A DNA stretch of 64,000 bases from the NCBI GenBank assembly GCA_000507305.1, contig DF240125.1:62001-126000 (forward strand), written 5' to 3'. Origin of the DNA: Breviolum minutum Mf 1.05b.01 (taxonomy: Eukaryota > Sar > Dinophyceae > Suessiales > Symbiodiniaceae). The position numbers and the translations under genes are program-made. Positions 47,846 through 62,000 of the stretch are shown here, piece by piece (positions within the stretch are counted from its first letter, which is position 1; each line of letters starts with the position of its first letter). The notes under the pieces are model-generated. The model had not been told where the DNA came from, ran no database searches, and worked only from the letters and a program-made list of their open reading frames with translations.

Positions 47846-50800
47846 GATCTTTTTTCAAACAGGGATTTCTTTCAAGACAATGCTGGATGTTCATTCCTTT
47901 TGGTTGAACAGTCTTCATTGGGTGACTCAAACTCAGCAGGTTCAATTTTTTGCAGCTTTAACTTTGGATTTATCTAACTGACTTGAAGATACTCTACTTG
48001 AAGTACGTAGATGTAAGGGATCTTAATGTCTATGTGCTCAGTTGAAGATGCCTTTGCGGTTCCACAACATTGGAAAACCTAGATGTCTTGAATTATGATG
48101 GCTTACACGGCTTTTTTTAGTATAGTTTTAACCTCCTTTTGCAGTGACATAGCCTTGCTAGAAAGAGGGCATGGAGGATGGCCCTTCTTCCAGACTGGCC
48201 CATTCCTGTATGACTGGTGTGTTCTCAAGTGTGTGTGCGTGTGTCACTGTGGTTGTCCAGGTTGTCATTAAAGGATGGGAAGAACAAATGGGAAACCGAT
48301 CTGAAAACTGGCAAGATTTTGCAGGCAGGGAATGGGTGCGAAAAGCTGCTTCTGTTAGTTGGAGCAACGAGATACATAGTATTCACAATAAAGATCCTCG
48401 GATACAAGATTCCTCAAGATACGATGTAGCTTGAAATGCCCACTACTAGTTCAGATTCTGGTGTTGGTGTTGGGTAGTTAGTATGGCCTTCCCTGGATGC
48501 GAGGCCATGGTTTTACCTCCCGATGGAAAGCGCCGCTTGTTTCCCGGCAGCCAATCTTCATGTGGCTAACCAGCTAACCTGCTGAGGTTGGTAGTTTATC
48601 TAATATATTTTAATTGATTTTGAGAGTACATCCCAGGTGGTTAGCCGGATTTCTTCCCATCAACATGATGTGCAAACTAATTCTGTAAATTGACATGACC
48701 GGTGGTTTCACATATTTTTTAAAATTTTCACCCCGATCCATGGGGGGGAAAGGGTCCAATTTTGACGTTCGCAGATTTTTCAAATTGGGTTAAAACAAAG
48801 CAACCAACTCGATGACCTTGGTTTTCGTGAGGTTTTGGTTGGTTTTCTCTTTGCTTCTCATCGCCTACGTCCGTTCCCTCAGTTTCTGACTGTTTCTTTT
48901 TGACCCTGGGGCCTGATGGAGTTTTGGACCTTGAAGTGTTTATTTTTTTCAAGGAAATGATGGCTATAACAGGTTATACTTATACTTTATATCCACCCTT
49001 GGTCAAACTAATAAACTCGAAACATGTATCAAGTTGATTGTCTCCAAAATGGCAACATGTTTTTCATTTTGCACTCATATCTTTGACTTTCATAACCCTT
49101 GCCATTGATTCAAACGCCAAAGAACTTGTTCCCAAGCGACTCGGGAAGTCTTTTTTGATGGGAAGGACATGGTGATGGTTCCTCTCTCCGTATTCGAGCT
49201 GGATACCTCCAGCTTTGAGTGTCTTGGGCAAACGGCAAAGTGATCTGGACCTCAAACCTCCAGGGGTAAGACCCAGCATTTTGTGAAACATTGTGAAATA
49301 ATATAGTGGAACCGTCACTGTGCTTGCCGGGGAATTCATTCCACTTGGTGAATTTTGGTGAATCATCTTCCAGGATAATCCCATGATATACTGATATTTT
49401 CTTGAACAAAATCCTGCACGTCACTAACTGGTATTATTAATCATTGCCGTTTTTGAATCATCCCAAGTGCTCTTCACAGGATTTTGTCTATCAGTATTTC
49501 TTGGAGCCAGTCCCTTAGGTTACTCAGTGGTAAAGAGGCCCCAGGCTCCAAACCACCAGGCTCCAAACCAAGCTCATTTATCCACCATTCGGTGTATACG
49601 GACCACATCGGACCACCATTTCGGATGATGAACTTCCATTAAGAAAGTGGGCGAAAGTTTCACCTGACACCAGTGCGGATTTTTGTTGCAGAGTTTGTTC
49701 CGAATGTTGGTCTGAAATCCCTGCATTTCTCAGAAATAGAGACCTCAAACAACCTCATTCCAGCATCACATGGCACTTCCCAGCAAACTTCCAACAGCAT
49801 CCAACCGGATCATCGTTGTTCATGTTCAATATCTCTTGTTTTGTTCAACCATGTCAACAGGACTGCTGTGACTGTCTTCTCGGCAACGTTTTGGACCATC
49901 GATTTCATCCTGGCCTTCTTCGTAGGCTACTACGTCTCCGGATCATTGGAGCCCTGCACTGAACGACAGAAAAACATGTTGGGGGACAACACGGTGATGT
50001 GTGGTGAGAGCTGAGCCATCATTTAAAAAGCTTGGATCAGTATCAATCCTGGGGACCTTATGTATCATGTAACAATGTATCTAAAGATGATGTTTTCTTC
50101 TCTAGGTTGTGCAGGCCTTCAATTATCTTGAATTGTTTGTACCATCTCCATGTTTCCATTCATTGACTGTTTGTTTTGTCACTATTTTTCAGGAACTTCG
50201 ACCGCACATGACGGCCTTGAACTATATGAAGACTTGGATGATGGCGGATTTGATTTTACTTGCCTTCGAATGGACCGATGTGATCATCTCAGAGATGCCT
50301 TCCTTACCTTCGTTGATCCGCGCCTCCCGATCACTCCGAATTCTGCGGTTTTTGAGGTGGGTTGATGGGAGGATGGAGTATAATTGAAGTTAGACATGAA
50401 AGATAGAAGTCCATAGATGTTTCATTGGAAAGGAATGAGTTTGTCGAGATTTTGTTTCTTTTCAGATGGAGTGATGTTGAGTCGTTGAGTAGCTGACCCA
50501 CAACTTGGGCAAATTTCCCGACTGGAAGGGCAGTTTTTGTGCTAAAGGTCAGTGTATCAGTGTAGAGTTGGGCACAGCATAGGCAGGGTATACGAGTTGG
50601 GGGATTATTTCAAGAACGACTTAGGTAGCAGTACTGGGTTTACTACATGATACATGCTTGTAACACGTATATATTTTTTAGAGATTTACGTACTATGATA
50701 CTACTATGTACTACTTCCACTGTACTATACTGTACTTGCCTTTGTATTTGCACGATGCGACGATGCGTGTTCATTCTCATCCATTTGCCGGTGTCAGCTA

Positions 50801-53800
50801 ACATGTGTTCGTTTGTTGAAGATTGCCTCAGATTTGGCCAGGTCGGCAAAGCTTCTTCGTGCAGCGAAATTGCCATCCTTTATGAGTCTTGCAAAAAGTA
50901 GGTAAAACACCTATTATATACATATTATAAGTTACATGTAGAGGCAGTCATTCCTTCTGGTTGGTTCAGTGGTTCTTAACTGGGGTACAACCAACTGGTG
51001 CTAGGATGTGCTAGGGATATTTTGGATTGCAAGCCAGTTGGTAAGCCCTAAGCATAAAATGCTACTTTGAACAGATCATCCAGAACCCTTATAGCTGCTG
51101 GGAATAGATGTGGAATTACCTCAAGTCAAGGAATCAGACTGGAAAAACTACGGCACATGAGCCAAACATGAGCAAACAGAGGGAAACTACCACTAATACC
51201 CTTAGTCACCAAGTCGATCCAACTGTTGATGTTGATAATACAAATCCATTCATCATTTGAAGACATGAATTTTGGACCACTATTCAGCCAATGTGGAAGC
51301 ATATTGAAGCTGCAATTTTTTCTGTGATATGGATGAATATCGTTGTTTTTCACCTTTCCTAACGACTCCAAAGGCATCAACCACACTCCAAATAAGCGAA
51401 GTTCAATTTAATAAGCAGGCGTCCAAAATCGTGTTTTTTTAAATGATGAAACACTCAATATAAAGCCGCAGTAAAGAAACCACAACCTCTCAGTTTCATA
51501 CTAGGCAGTGCTTTTCATAGATTTTTCGTGGCACTTGGAAATTCTGTTGTACCATGGGCAACTTAAAAACACCCAAATGATGCCTCAAGGAAGTCCATAC
51601 CTTTCATCAGCAGATCGGAATACATAACGCTGAGTTTGGGCATCGCGACTCGGCTTAAAAAGATTGGGACGTGACTGGTGGTGGAGGGTGATGGGGTCAA
51701 ACAGTTGCTATCTTGCCATCTAGGGCTAGGAAGATCCAAAAAAAAGAAGTTTATATTTTGACCTCTAGAAATCGGAGATGATCCAATTTGACTTGCGCAT
51801 ATTTTTCAGGGCGGCTCAACTCCACCTGCTCCGTTGGGATAGAATCAACCGTCCAAATTGGCCAATGGCAGTAGTCAAGATGGTCAATGGTTTGGTCAAC
51901 TCCTGTTTGCGTAATTGATAGCATAGATATTTTGTTATACTGTATATTGCGTATATTCTATATTGTGACATATATCATTATATTTTGTTCTACTATCATC
52001 AAGATTGATTCCGAGATATCCCAAGAGCAGCATTCATTTATATGCCGATTATGATTTAATATAACGATAGTAGTAGGAGTAGGAGTAGTACTAATTATTA
52101 TTATTTATTATGATTCTAAATTTAATAGATTCTCTATGAGTCTAGATTACAGTTCATTATCCCCTACACGGCGCTTTTCCTCCGCTCAGTTGAAGCAGTT
52201 GCTCTTCATCCTTTTCATCAATCACACCATCGCTTCAGTATGGTACCTGTTGCTTGACTGATCATCAGTCCAATCCACCCAAAGGGAAAGTCCTTATATA
52301 GTGTTTTTTTCACCGGGTTTTTCCCGTGAAAAAAAACACCAAAAACTCCACACGTTTCAGGTTGGGTCAAAACAATGGTTGGCTCTACACCTATGAGATT
52401 CCAACGGACGACTGGTGGCAGCCTGGCTGTGCTATTGAAATTCATGGATGAAACGTATCCCTGGTATTCCCTGGTCACAGAATATCAGTGGAATGAAATA
52501 TTTTTCAGGTTCGAAAAGAGGTTTCCACACTTTTCCGGGGTGATATCAACATGGCTGACTAAGGTATACATATCTAATTACGCTCCATTGGAGTTTGACA
52601 CAGTTTACTCCTGCCAGCATGACAGTAGCTTAGCAGCAAATAGCTGTTGCACCCGGTGAACTGCATTGAAAGCTTGAGGGATTGCAACTTTTAAGCATTT
52701 TGTTCAGAAGTGCTGTTAAACCGGAACATATCAAAGCATTGTTGGGCTTGTCCAAGGTGCAGCCAACCAATATTCACGAGAGAGGGTTTAATGTGGCAGT
52801 GGTGATTTTTGCCTTGGTGACCTTCTCCTCCTTCGTGTTTCTTGGCGTGGTCCAATTTTTATTGACATGTCCACATTGGCATGTAGACTTCGACATGTGC
52901 ATCCTGGGTGAATTTGGAATCCTTTTTTAAATGGTTTATTTCAGGTTTATTTGAAGATATTTGAAGCATGGTGAAATAGTAGAGTTCATCTAGGTGCATG
53001 TATAATCAATGAACATGCACGGATGATACATTCATAATCAGATCTAAGTTATACTACATCGATATACATATCCCTGACTATTGTTCACCTTCAGATACGG
53101 AAACTTTTGATGTCATGACCTAATGATAGCTTGAATTGGTTTCTCAGTTTTGTGATTCCAAATCCTTTCCATGGTTGAAATACCAAACAAAAAAAGACAT
53201 CACGGGTGGCTTGCGACTTCATATTGACGCTGATATACCAGAAACAGACAGTGGGCCATTTAGAGTCAACTCATGTTGAAACAACAAACTGTCGAGTCCT
53301 GTGATTCTTGGAGTGACATATACTTATTTTCATATCTGCTTGGATTTCTGATATGATATGTATTAGCATGCATAGTACATTGCAACATATATGTATTGCA
53401 TATTATATGTGTATTCTTTAGGTATGATATCTACATATACGCACCTGTGATTATTTACCTCTATTGTATGTGCTGGTGGATACGAAAGATATTATGTGTG
53501 CATACCAATGATTTTAACCTGCCTCGGCCTCATCAGGTCCAGCATCACCAACCTAATGACCCACTTGCGGAATTTGGTGCCTCGGTAACTTCTGGGAGCT
53601 TTAAAACAAATCTCCCCGAAATGATGTGGATCATTTGAACCAACACCCCGGAAGATTAACATGGAACATAATCATGGAGGTTTGGAAGATCATGTTCCTT
53701 TCTAAATGGATGATTTGTAGGTTCCATGTTAATCTTCCAGAGTGAAACCATCATGAACTTCCATGTTTCTTCTTTTTCCAATGGTTTTTTAGTTTTTGAA

Positions 53801-56800
53801 TCATGGTTTGGAACCAAACCTCCAATTTTTTGGAAAAGTTTTCATGCGTTTGTTTGTTTTCTTGGGAGACAGTACAAAGACAATGGATTTTATAAACATT
53901 TATGAACTGTTTATTTTTTTTGGATTAGCAAGAGGAAAAGTCATAAAATTAATGTTGAGAGTAGACCATTTTGGCCGTTGATGTCGTTGATGATGATGAT
54001 GATGATGATGATGATATTCCCAACCCTATCCTTTTTTAGTTCCCCCAATTGAACACCATTGACTCACGCACGAAAGCACACAATTTTAATACAATTTCTA
54101 GACACACCTTCCACCAGTGAGAAACTTCCGTTTCTCCTGGTAATATATAGACCATGTCCTTCCATATACACCCCCGAAGTTTAACAGCTCGCCCCTTAAA
54201 CATGATTCGGTTTGAAGACCAATTACTTGTACTTTCCAAAATTTGATTTCACCGCCAATTTTCGTTTTGTTTTTCTCGTCAAAAACACCAGGCAGGGAGT
54301 ATCTTAATGACTCATATGACATACGTGGACCCATCTCCCATATGCTTCCCATAGCACTAAGGAGAGTGCTGAAGCCATCATGTTCTCAAAGCTCGAAGAC
54401 TTCATGCAAAGCAGGACGACTGGGAGAAGATCCCCATGAAATATATGTTTGTTAAGGAGAGTCCCATAAAATGTGGGAAGGAAACATGGTTTGAGTATGG
54501 CATTGACATCATTCAAATTCTATTTTTTCATGCAATGATGTGACAAGATCCTTCTTTCTAAGTATGCATAAAGCATTTACAACATTTACCAATCTACTCC
54601 TGCTCCTAATTCCACTCCTACTCCTACTTCTCCCACTTCTCCTACTGGTGATGCTACTACTCCTACTCTCCTACTGCTGCTGCTACCAATGCTATTCCTA
54701 CAGGTCCTAGCAACCAGTACAGTAGGGCTGACGAATTTGTAGCAAAATGACTGCTAGTGTTCCTATACAATGACCACGGGTGGACCTTGGGTTCATGCAG
54801 ATGGCACTTCCTGGGTCCAGGAAGTTCTCCTTCTACCTCACGGTCCGTGTGCGCCGCTACTTGGAGCAACGTTTGGCGGAGAAGCGATCCAAACCAGAGG
54901 CGAAAGAGCTGGAATTTTGGAAAAATCCATCCGCAAAATCTCAACCTTTCATGAACTTTTTTTGCATTGAATGGTGTTTTTTCTCTACCCCAAAACTGTT
55001 TTTCAGGAGTTTCAGAAGCAGCAAAAAAAACTGCAACATCAATATCATGACATTGATTATTGATAGATGTCATTTTGCCATGTCAAATGGGTCCGCTGTT
55101 AAGCTATCCTTTTGATTGCAGGAAGGCGACATCATCTTGTTGGAAAGATTGCCCCCTGTCTGCAGAATAGAATGCAGGTGATATATTTTGCTGAATTCCA
55201 CCCCACACCTTTTGCAGGCGGAGTCAGAGCACATTTTGGGTATGGGAAAATGTATTTGGTGACCTTTTTAATCTTGTCTTCAGCTGAGCAATATACATGT
55301 TTGCAATACTTCTTTTTTTCAAAAGGAACGACTCTTCAAGATTGAGACATCTGCCAAATCCATGAAACAATTCATTCCAAACGGAAGACATGAAATTGGT
55401 GGCCAGCTAAGCTGTTGGTGTTATTGAGGTCTGAACCTTTGAAGATGGAAGTGCACTTCGAGATGCACAGTTGGGAGCTTAATGCAGCGTTTGTGTATGT
55501 TTGTGTCTTGGACACGAGGTGCTGGGTGGACATCTTCAGGGAGATTGTTTTGTTTAAGGTTTCCACTTTTACATACTTTTACCATGTCTTCAGCAGCAAT
55601 TTTGCTGACTTTTTTGAATATCTGACTATCTGACTGACAAAAAAGGACAGACTCTGCCAATTCTGGTGACAATTAATGTGCAGGTCCTACTTTGACAAAG
55701 CACGCTTTGTTCTTCGCCTACTCTCGCTTCTTTGCAGCAGCTGTTGCAGCATGAGATCCATGGACATCCGTTTCGTTTGGTATGATAAGATCCCACCAAA
55801 CATCGAACGGTCCGTGTTTTCTGGTGAAAACCCCTTTCTGTGAACCCCAACGCCCTTCACGACGCTTCCAACGCGTTGAAGCTGCGGCAGGTTTGAACGA
55901 ACCTGCGGTGATGAAACTATGTCACTCTGTCGCTTGGAAGCAAAACCAGAGGGCATGAATAGAATCAACCCCAAGACGTACTGTTGATGGAAGAAATCCG
56001 GCGATCACCACCTGTTACCTATGAAACCCTATGAAAAATGGGATATTACTATTACCCATATCGCATTTCTTCCACCAACAGTATGTTCTGTGTTACTTCA
56101 TTGTTTGCGTTATACTAACGTACGTATGTGAACCAACATAGAATAGGTGCAATGGATGTTTGTGAATCTATGAGGATGTTGCATTAATGTTCCAGTCGTT
56201 GTGCTTTTAGGAAACACACGTGAATCACATGTGTGTGTTTTTCGCCTCATTGGTCACATACAAACTTTGACGTCTTCTTTGTTTCAGTCAGCACAGTACC
56301 TCTTGTTGCCATAAATGTTACCTTGTTGTGGAAGAAGGTCCTTTCGTCGTTGATCAATTGGATTTGAATTCCGTTTCCTTCCTGGACCAAAACCACTCTG
56401 CCCAGAGTCGTCATCCGCTGGGATTCTGGTATGATTATCAACTTGAAAGTTCATATCCTGGCCGGTTTTTGACGATCAGATTTGTTTTTGTTAATGAGAC
56501 GATCTCGGAAATACATGGAAATACTGCCTCCCAGCATTTGCGTGGTGTTTTTTTTTCCATGTAGATGTTTCTATATGTACTATTTTGGTTCCAAATGTCC
56601 AAACATTTCAGGAATCCTGTTGTCTCAGGCTGTGAAAACCATCTTGCTCTCTGGAGAAGACTATCTCTTCGCCAAAGGCCTGGTTGTTGTCGAAGTGTCG
56701 GAAGGGAAAAAAGTTGCATCCTTCAGGATTTCTTTCAGGTGGATCCTTTTTCCATGACGTCCCTATTTTTTCAGCATAGGTAATGATGTGACACACCTTT

Positions 56801-59010
56801 AAAAGGTCCAGAGCTTTTTCAAAAGTTGCATGTAACGAAGTGAAAAAGTCCTTTGGAGTGAAATTCAATGAACAGAAGGAACGTAGGAAAGCACAATGAA
56901 ATTTCAGCCGTAGTTGCAATATATGATGTTTCACTTGGTGTATGGATGGGTGTTTTCGGGTTGATTGTGGATGGTTGGTGGTTGGTGATTGTTGATGTTT
57001 GGCGGTTTTGGTTTGTTACTTCCACCAGCTGATACAGCGCAAACCACAGTGCAAACCTGGAAAAGACGTTGGATCAATTGTCTCGCAAACGTTTTGCATC
57101 AATGTTCCTGCGGCCTTGCCGCCCATTCTTTTTTTAATATCCTGATAGCATAGCAAGTAGATGCAGTGAAAATAGGGGTCAGTACATGGAACTACCATGC
57201 CCAATTTCCCATTAAGTGTACGCATCACTGTCCCTGGGATGCCTTCCCTACGAGTGCCTGGGATCATCATGGATCAACCGATCAACCTCCGAAACCTCCA
57301 CAGGTGAGACTGCCAAATCCATGTTCTTTGCTCCTGGTCCAAAGGGAAATTTGAAATCATGTGAGGACTTCCTGTAGGTGGGGAATTGAATGGGGCCCCA
57401 CAAGGAATTCAGCTTGATTTTTTGTGCCCTTCCCCTTTTTTAAGATAAAAAACAGGCTTTGTTTGGTTTCATTGAACGGTGAGGGTTTTGTCCAGAAGTC
57501 AAAATAGCTCTAACAAAGTCAAACTCAACCATAGTCTGAATTCAGGCTGTTTGACTCTTCGCGAATCTTCTGTTTTCCTCAAGAGGTTTCATACGTTTAC
57601 CTAGATACGCATCATCTATAAATACAGTATTTTTTTAAAGCACGTAGGTGCCAACGTGAGTTTTTGTTGGTTCAATCTCTGCCAAAAATATGTTTTGTCC
57701 TCTCAGACTTGGGCCCACTTTCTTTTCTTTGCGAGGCGTGGGGAAGTTCCTCTCACTGTAATTTTTATACATTTCATGTTTCTGTACTTCATCAGATGCA
57801 ATATTTGCAGCTTAGTGAAACATTCCAAACCATCATAACTGCAAACAAAACTGTGTTTTGCGCACCATCCTGCAAACTACAAGTATATATATTAAACAAC
57901 CAACTATAGTAACTTGTCACTTGCAACCAAGTCGTCGTTTTTCCGGTCCCCAAATTTCTCCCTGAGGTCTTATCTGGCTCCTTAACCTACACCATGGAAA
58001 TCGGAGCTCCAACTCCTGTCCAAGCACCTGCCTTTTTCACTGAGATGGTAAGGGATGCCAAGCCTGGTTTGGTCAGTTGGCTTGGTAGAAGTGGACATCA
58101 AAAAACGTTTTTTTGTAGAGCAAATGTACGGAAAATAAACCATGGGAAAACAACACCACATCTGATGCGGAAAAAAAGAACTTGTGATTTTTTCCATATT
58201 TTTTCCTGATCTTCATGCTGACGGTCAGACCATGTCACATACTTGTAGAGGGATATCTTCCTACTAGGAAGGAATCCAGCAGCACCGAAGATGGACAATG
58301 TTTGGGGGGCAAACTACACCCAACCCGACCTCACCCAGGAGGAATATAGTTTTGAATCCATCAATCCCCAAATGCCCTTAATCCAACTTGGAGAATTTTG
58401 TAGTTTACCCAGATTTATCCCATTTTTATTGATTATCCATTATGTACAAGGACGTATTTGGACGTTGTATCTGGGATGATCAGCCAGATGTCTTCCATCG
58501 GCAGAATATGTCCCATCTAAGGGCGAAAAATGATAAAACTCCAAGAGTACCCGCAAAAATTGGGGTCCAAAAAACTAGAAGGCTTTTATCCAAAATTTAT
58601 GGTACCCCAAATGATCATTGAGGATGCCCCCCCCAAAAAAGTTGAATTGCATCAAAATAACTGGGGGGGTTGCTTTCTCAACAGTCCTTTTGAACAAATT
58701 CTCTGGAAATGTTGCACATGAGCCAGGAAACCAACCCTTCGGACACCTAATTTTTGAGACAAATCCAACTGGAGAAAACATCGCTGGAAAAAACATCGCC
58801 GCCCTTCGATGTCATGACCAGGTCCTTTGGGCACCATGGAGCCACAATGGTACCATGCGGGCAAAAACTGATTGTACCTTGCCATTCGACAACAGACCTC
58901 AACCCCACAGCAAAAAGGTAGAAAAAAGGATAGCAAGAAGATGAAGAAGAACAGCAAAGAAGACAACAACAACAACAACAACAACAACAACANAAAAGCA
59001 ACAAAAGCAG

Positions 59011-59073
<63 letters not shown>

Positions 59074-62000
59074 CCAACAGCAACAGCAACAGCAACACAT
59101 TGTTTATGTCAATGCAAGGAAATTCTTTGCTGGATTTGTTTTCCCATGTTTTTGTCCTGTACATGTGTTTCATCGGAAATTCAGCAAGGGAGGCAATTTC
59201 GACGCTCAACATGTTTTTTAGGGGGCCCACAACTGCACGGGCAAAGATGTATGGGTTTCAATGGCCAGCTTCCGCACGTTTTCTTCAAGATAAACATGTT
59301 TTTTGGTGGATTTTTAAACACCTCTAAGACTTGACTTTTGGTTTGTTGGTTTTGCATGGTCTTGTGAAGTATACATGCAGCAATATATTATTTATATTTA
59401 TATATCTTTATCATCTCAAAATAGAATGGCTCATCGCAATTTTATTTGGTGAATGGTTTGAATTTATTCCGATACTTCTCTGAATTAGCTGCGCTCGGGG
59501 GGTGTTAATGAACATGTGAAGCTACAGGTCAATGCTTGAGAAAGATCACAGGCGAATACAGGCGACATGATATGCCTCCTTCCACCTTGGCCAATCCCCC
59601 TAGGCAAGATCCTCCTGTTGGATGCAGAGAAGTTTCATGACGTGGTGTTTCACGCGCAGAATTGCCAGTTGGAGGTGCTGCTGTATCCGGTTTTTTTATC
59701 CCAAGCTGATTGTCCTGTTCAACTGTTGGGACTGAACAAAATGGTAGGTTTGACACTAGTATCAGCATCAGATTTTCCAAATATATCATTGCCTAAGGTT
59801 TGATCCCCCCCAAACCGTGACATGGAGCTATACAAGTCACGTTGTGTTGTTGAAGGTGTGCAAATATGCCGAGCGAGCCATCCATATCCTCAACAAGTAC
59901 TTCAACAAGGCCTACACGGTGAGTGGCAGTGGCCATGGGTCTACTGTATTGATTTTCGGATACACGGCGAAGGTAAGGCAAGCTTAGTTGAAAACGATTA
60001 AAGTCAAAGGCGAGCTTACTTGGAAGTGCAGGAGGATGCCAGAACCTAGGAATTCTTTGTAAGTCACGAGAAAAGCAAGTGGACAAAGCATGAACAGAGC
60101 AGAGGATCCCAATGATGATATGTTGAAATCGATCGGGTACGGGGGGGGGGGGGCAGGACGGTGCAAAAAATCTTGAAATCAAACAAAAACTTGAACATTA
60201 CTTGTGTGTCATTGTGTGTCAATTTCAGGTTGGCTTCGATTTCTACTTCCGGGAGTTTTGGATGTTGAGACCCCATTCTCGACCCATGAAATCCTTTTAG
60301 CAAGAGTGCCATTATAGATTCATTAGATTCACAGTAATGACAAGCACCATCAAGCATTCATCTTGATCCTCAAATATCATTTCTTTGTTTCTGTATGCAG
60401 TGTTTCGACAACAAACCTTCCCTTCCAGGCTGCATTTTTATAAATTTGATCACTCCAAATTTTCTCACTTCGCATGCCTCGAGGATACTCGAACAGACCT
60501 GAATTGTGGAAAGTATAACGAACGAAGGACCCGGGGTAGTTGGGACATGCATTGAGATGCTTGCCAAGCTTGGCATGGCCTCAAGGGCAAAATGCTGAAT
60601 CAACTTTCAACAAAATTGGGAACATATGGAACCACAAGCAATTTGCCGTTCAATTTCCTATTTACATATGATTACGTACTATTGATTACTCAAGTCGTAT
60701 ATACATATAGATATCATGTCACGTCCACGAAATCGTCAACAGATGAACGACTCATTTTCTGCAAAAAGGTAGCGTCTACTAAAATGGGTAAGGTTTGGGA
60801 ACTTAGGATTTTTTTGGCAACCCAAGCTGGTTCCTAGACCACACCAAAGAGTCTCGTCGACCTGTGGTTGATGCTAGGTACCGCGTCGCATCTCTTGCGG
60901 GTTTTTCAATCCGCCAATGAGATGGATTGATTCCCATGGTGTTTCACTATAATGCCATGGACATAAACCAAACTTACGTATTCAGTATGGACAGAATATG
61001 ACATGAGTTGGAGACAATGTAGGATTTTGTTGGAATTAGCTGAGATGTACTGTGTTGCAGATAATAATTCTGCTATATCATGCGACAGTTTCCATATAAG
61101 TCACCAGTACCTTATGGCACCTTCATCTCCATGAACATGTCCTATGACAGGATGGTGAAGAAGGTCTTCCCCGAAGGTTGCCTTGATGTGCGCCCGATGT
61201 GGTTCATGCCACCCAGGAGCAACGGGGGTTGAACAATTTGTTATGCCTTGCAGGAGAATGGAATCCTTAAGTCCAATGATTCCACAGTGCAAACTGTACA
61301 ATTGTTCATGTTTCTCAAAACTGCAAGGAGCATCAATCGCCACAACTCAACAGGCACAGGGATCTTGCAAAAAAACTTGCCACCAGCTGCCTAAGAGTGG
61401 TTTTTTCCAGCATCATTACTTGGAACATCTCCGACTTGAATGTCTTCCTTTACTGTTTGTAAAGATAGGAATGCCGATGGAGGTGTTTTCTCCACCATTT
61501 CAAGTTGGAAAGCGTGTACGGCGTACGGTATGATTTCGGAAGACACCGTGTAAATCGATTAAGATCCACTTTCAACAGACAGTTGTCATGTTTGTTGATC
61601 GACTCTCCCTTCTTTCAACACAATCGGAATCTGTTCCGCATGTTGTTCTTGTATGGTCGCTGAGTCAGTGTGGCTGCCAGGTGGTATGTTGGGAAATTTG
61701 CGGCGACAGCTCTCAGCACAGGCACGTTGAAAAGAATGAAATTGAAGATAATACAAGTCATCCAAACTGGCTGTGCAGTTGAGATCCTCCATGCTTAAAT
61801 TAACTCTTGCAGGCAACATTGATGGTTCCGTTTGATTCATGTTCCAAGCCGGTTTTTAAACAAGCAACGTATAGCTATAGGGCACCGGTTCAGCTGTCCT
61901 CTATTACGTCAAACTTCAGGTGGAGGAGTCCGTGGCCCCAGAAACAGCGGAGTGGTTATCTTGGGAAGTCTCCGGTCAACCTTTGAGTAACCAATTGGAG

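Noticed and set aside
49861..50014. Reading the S2 exon through to 50005 (TERQKNMLGDNTVMCG)
   Set aside because: In phase with another GA donor, but it inserts about 19 residues where the channel family has none; the GA donor at 49949 fits better.
58652..59327. 192-codon and 151-codon frames with Leu, Cys or Asn runs
   Set aside because: Created by the (CAA)n tract; the flanks include a real channel exon in one frame only.
61101..61343. Open frames on both strands around 61.1-61.3 kb (plus strand TFISMNMSYDRMVKKVFPEG)
   Set aside because: Coding-like, but the neighbouring channel exons 59918 and 61920 join in phase without it.
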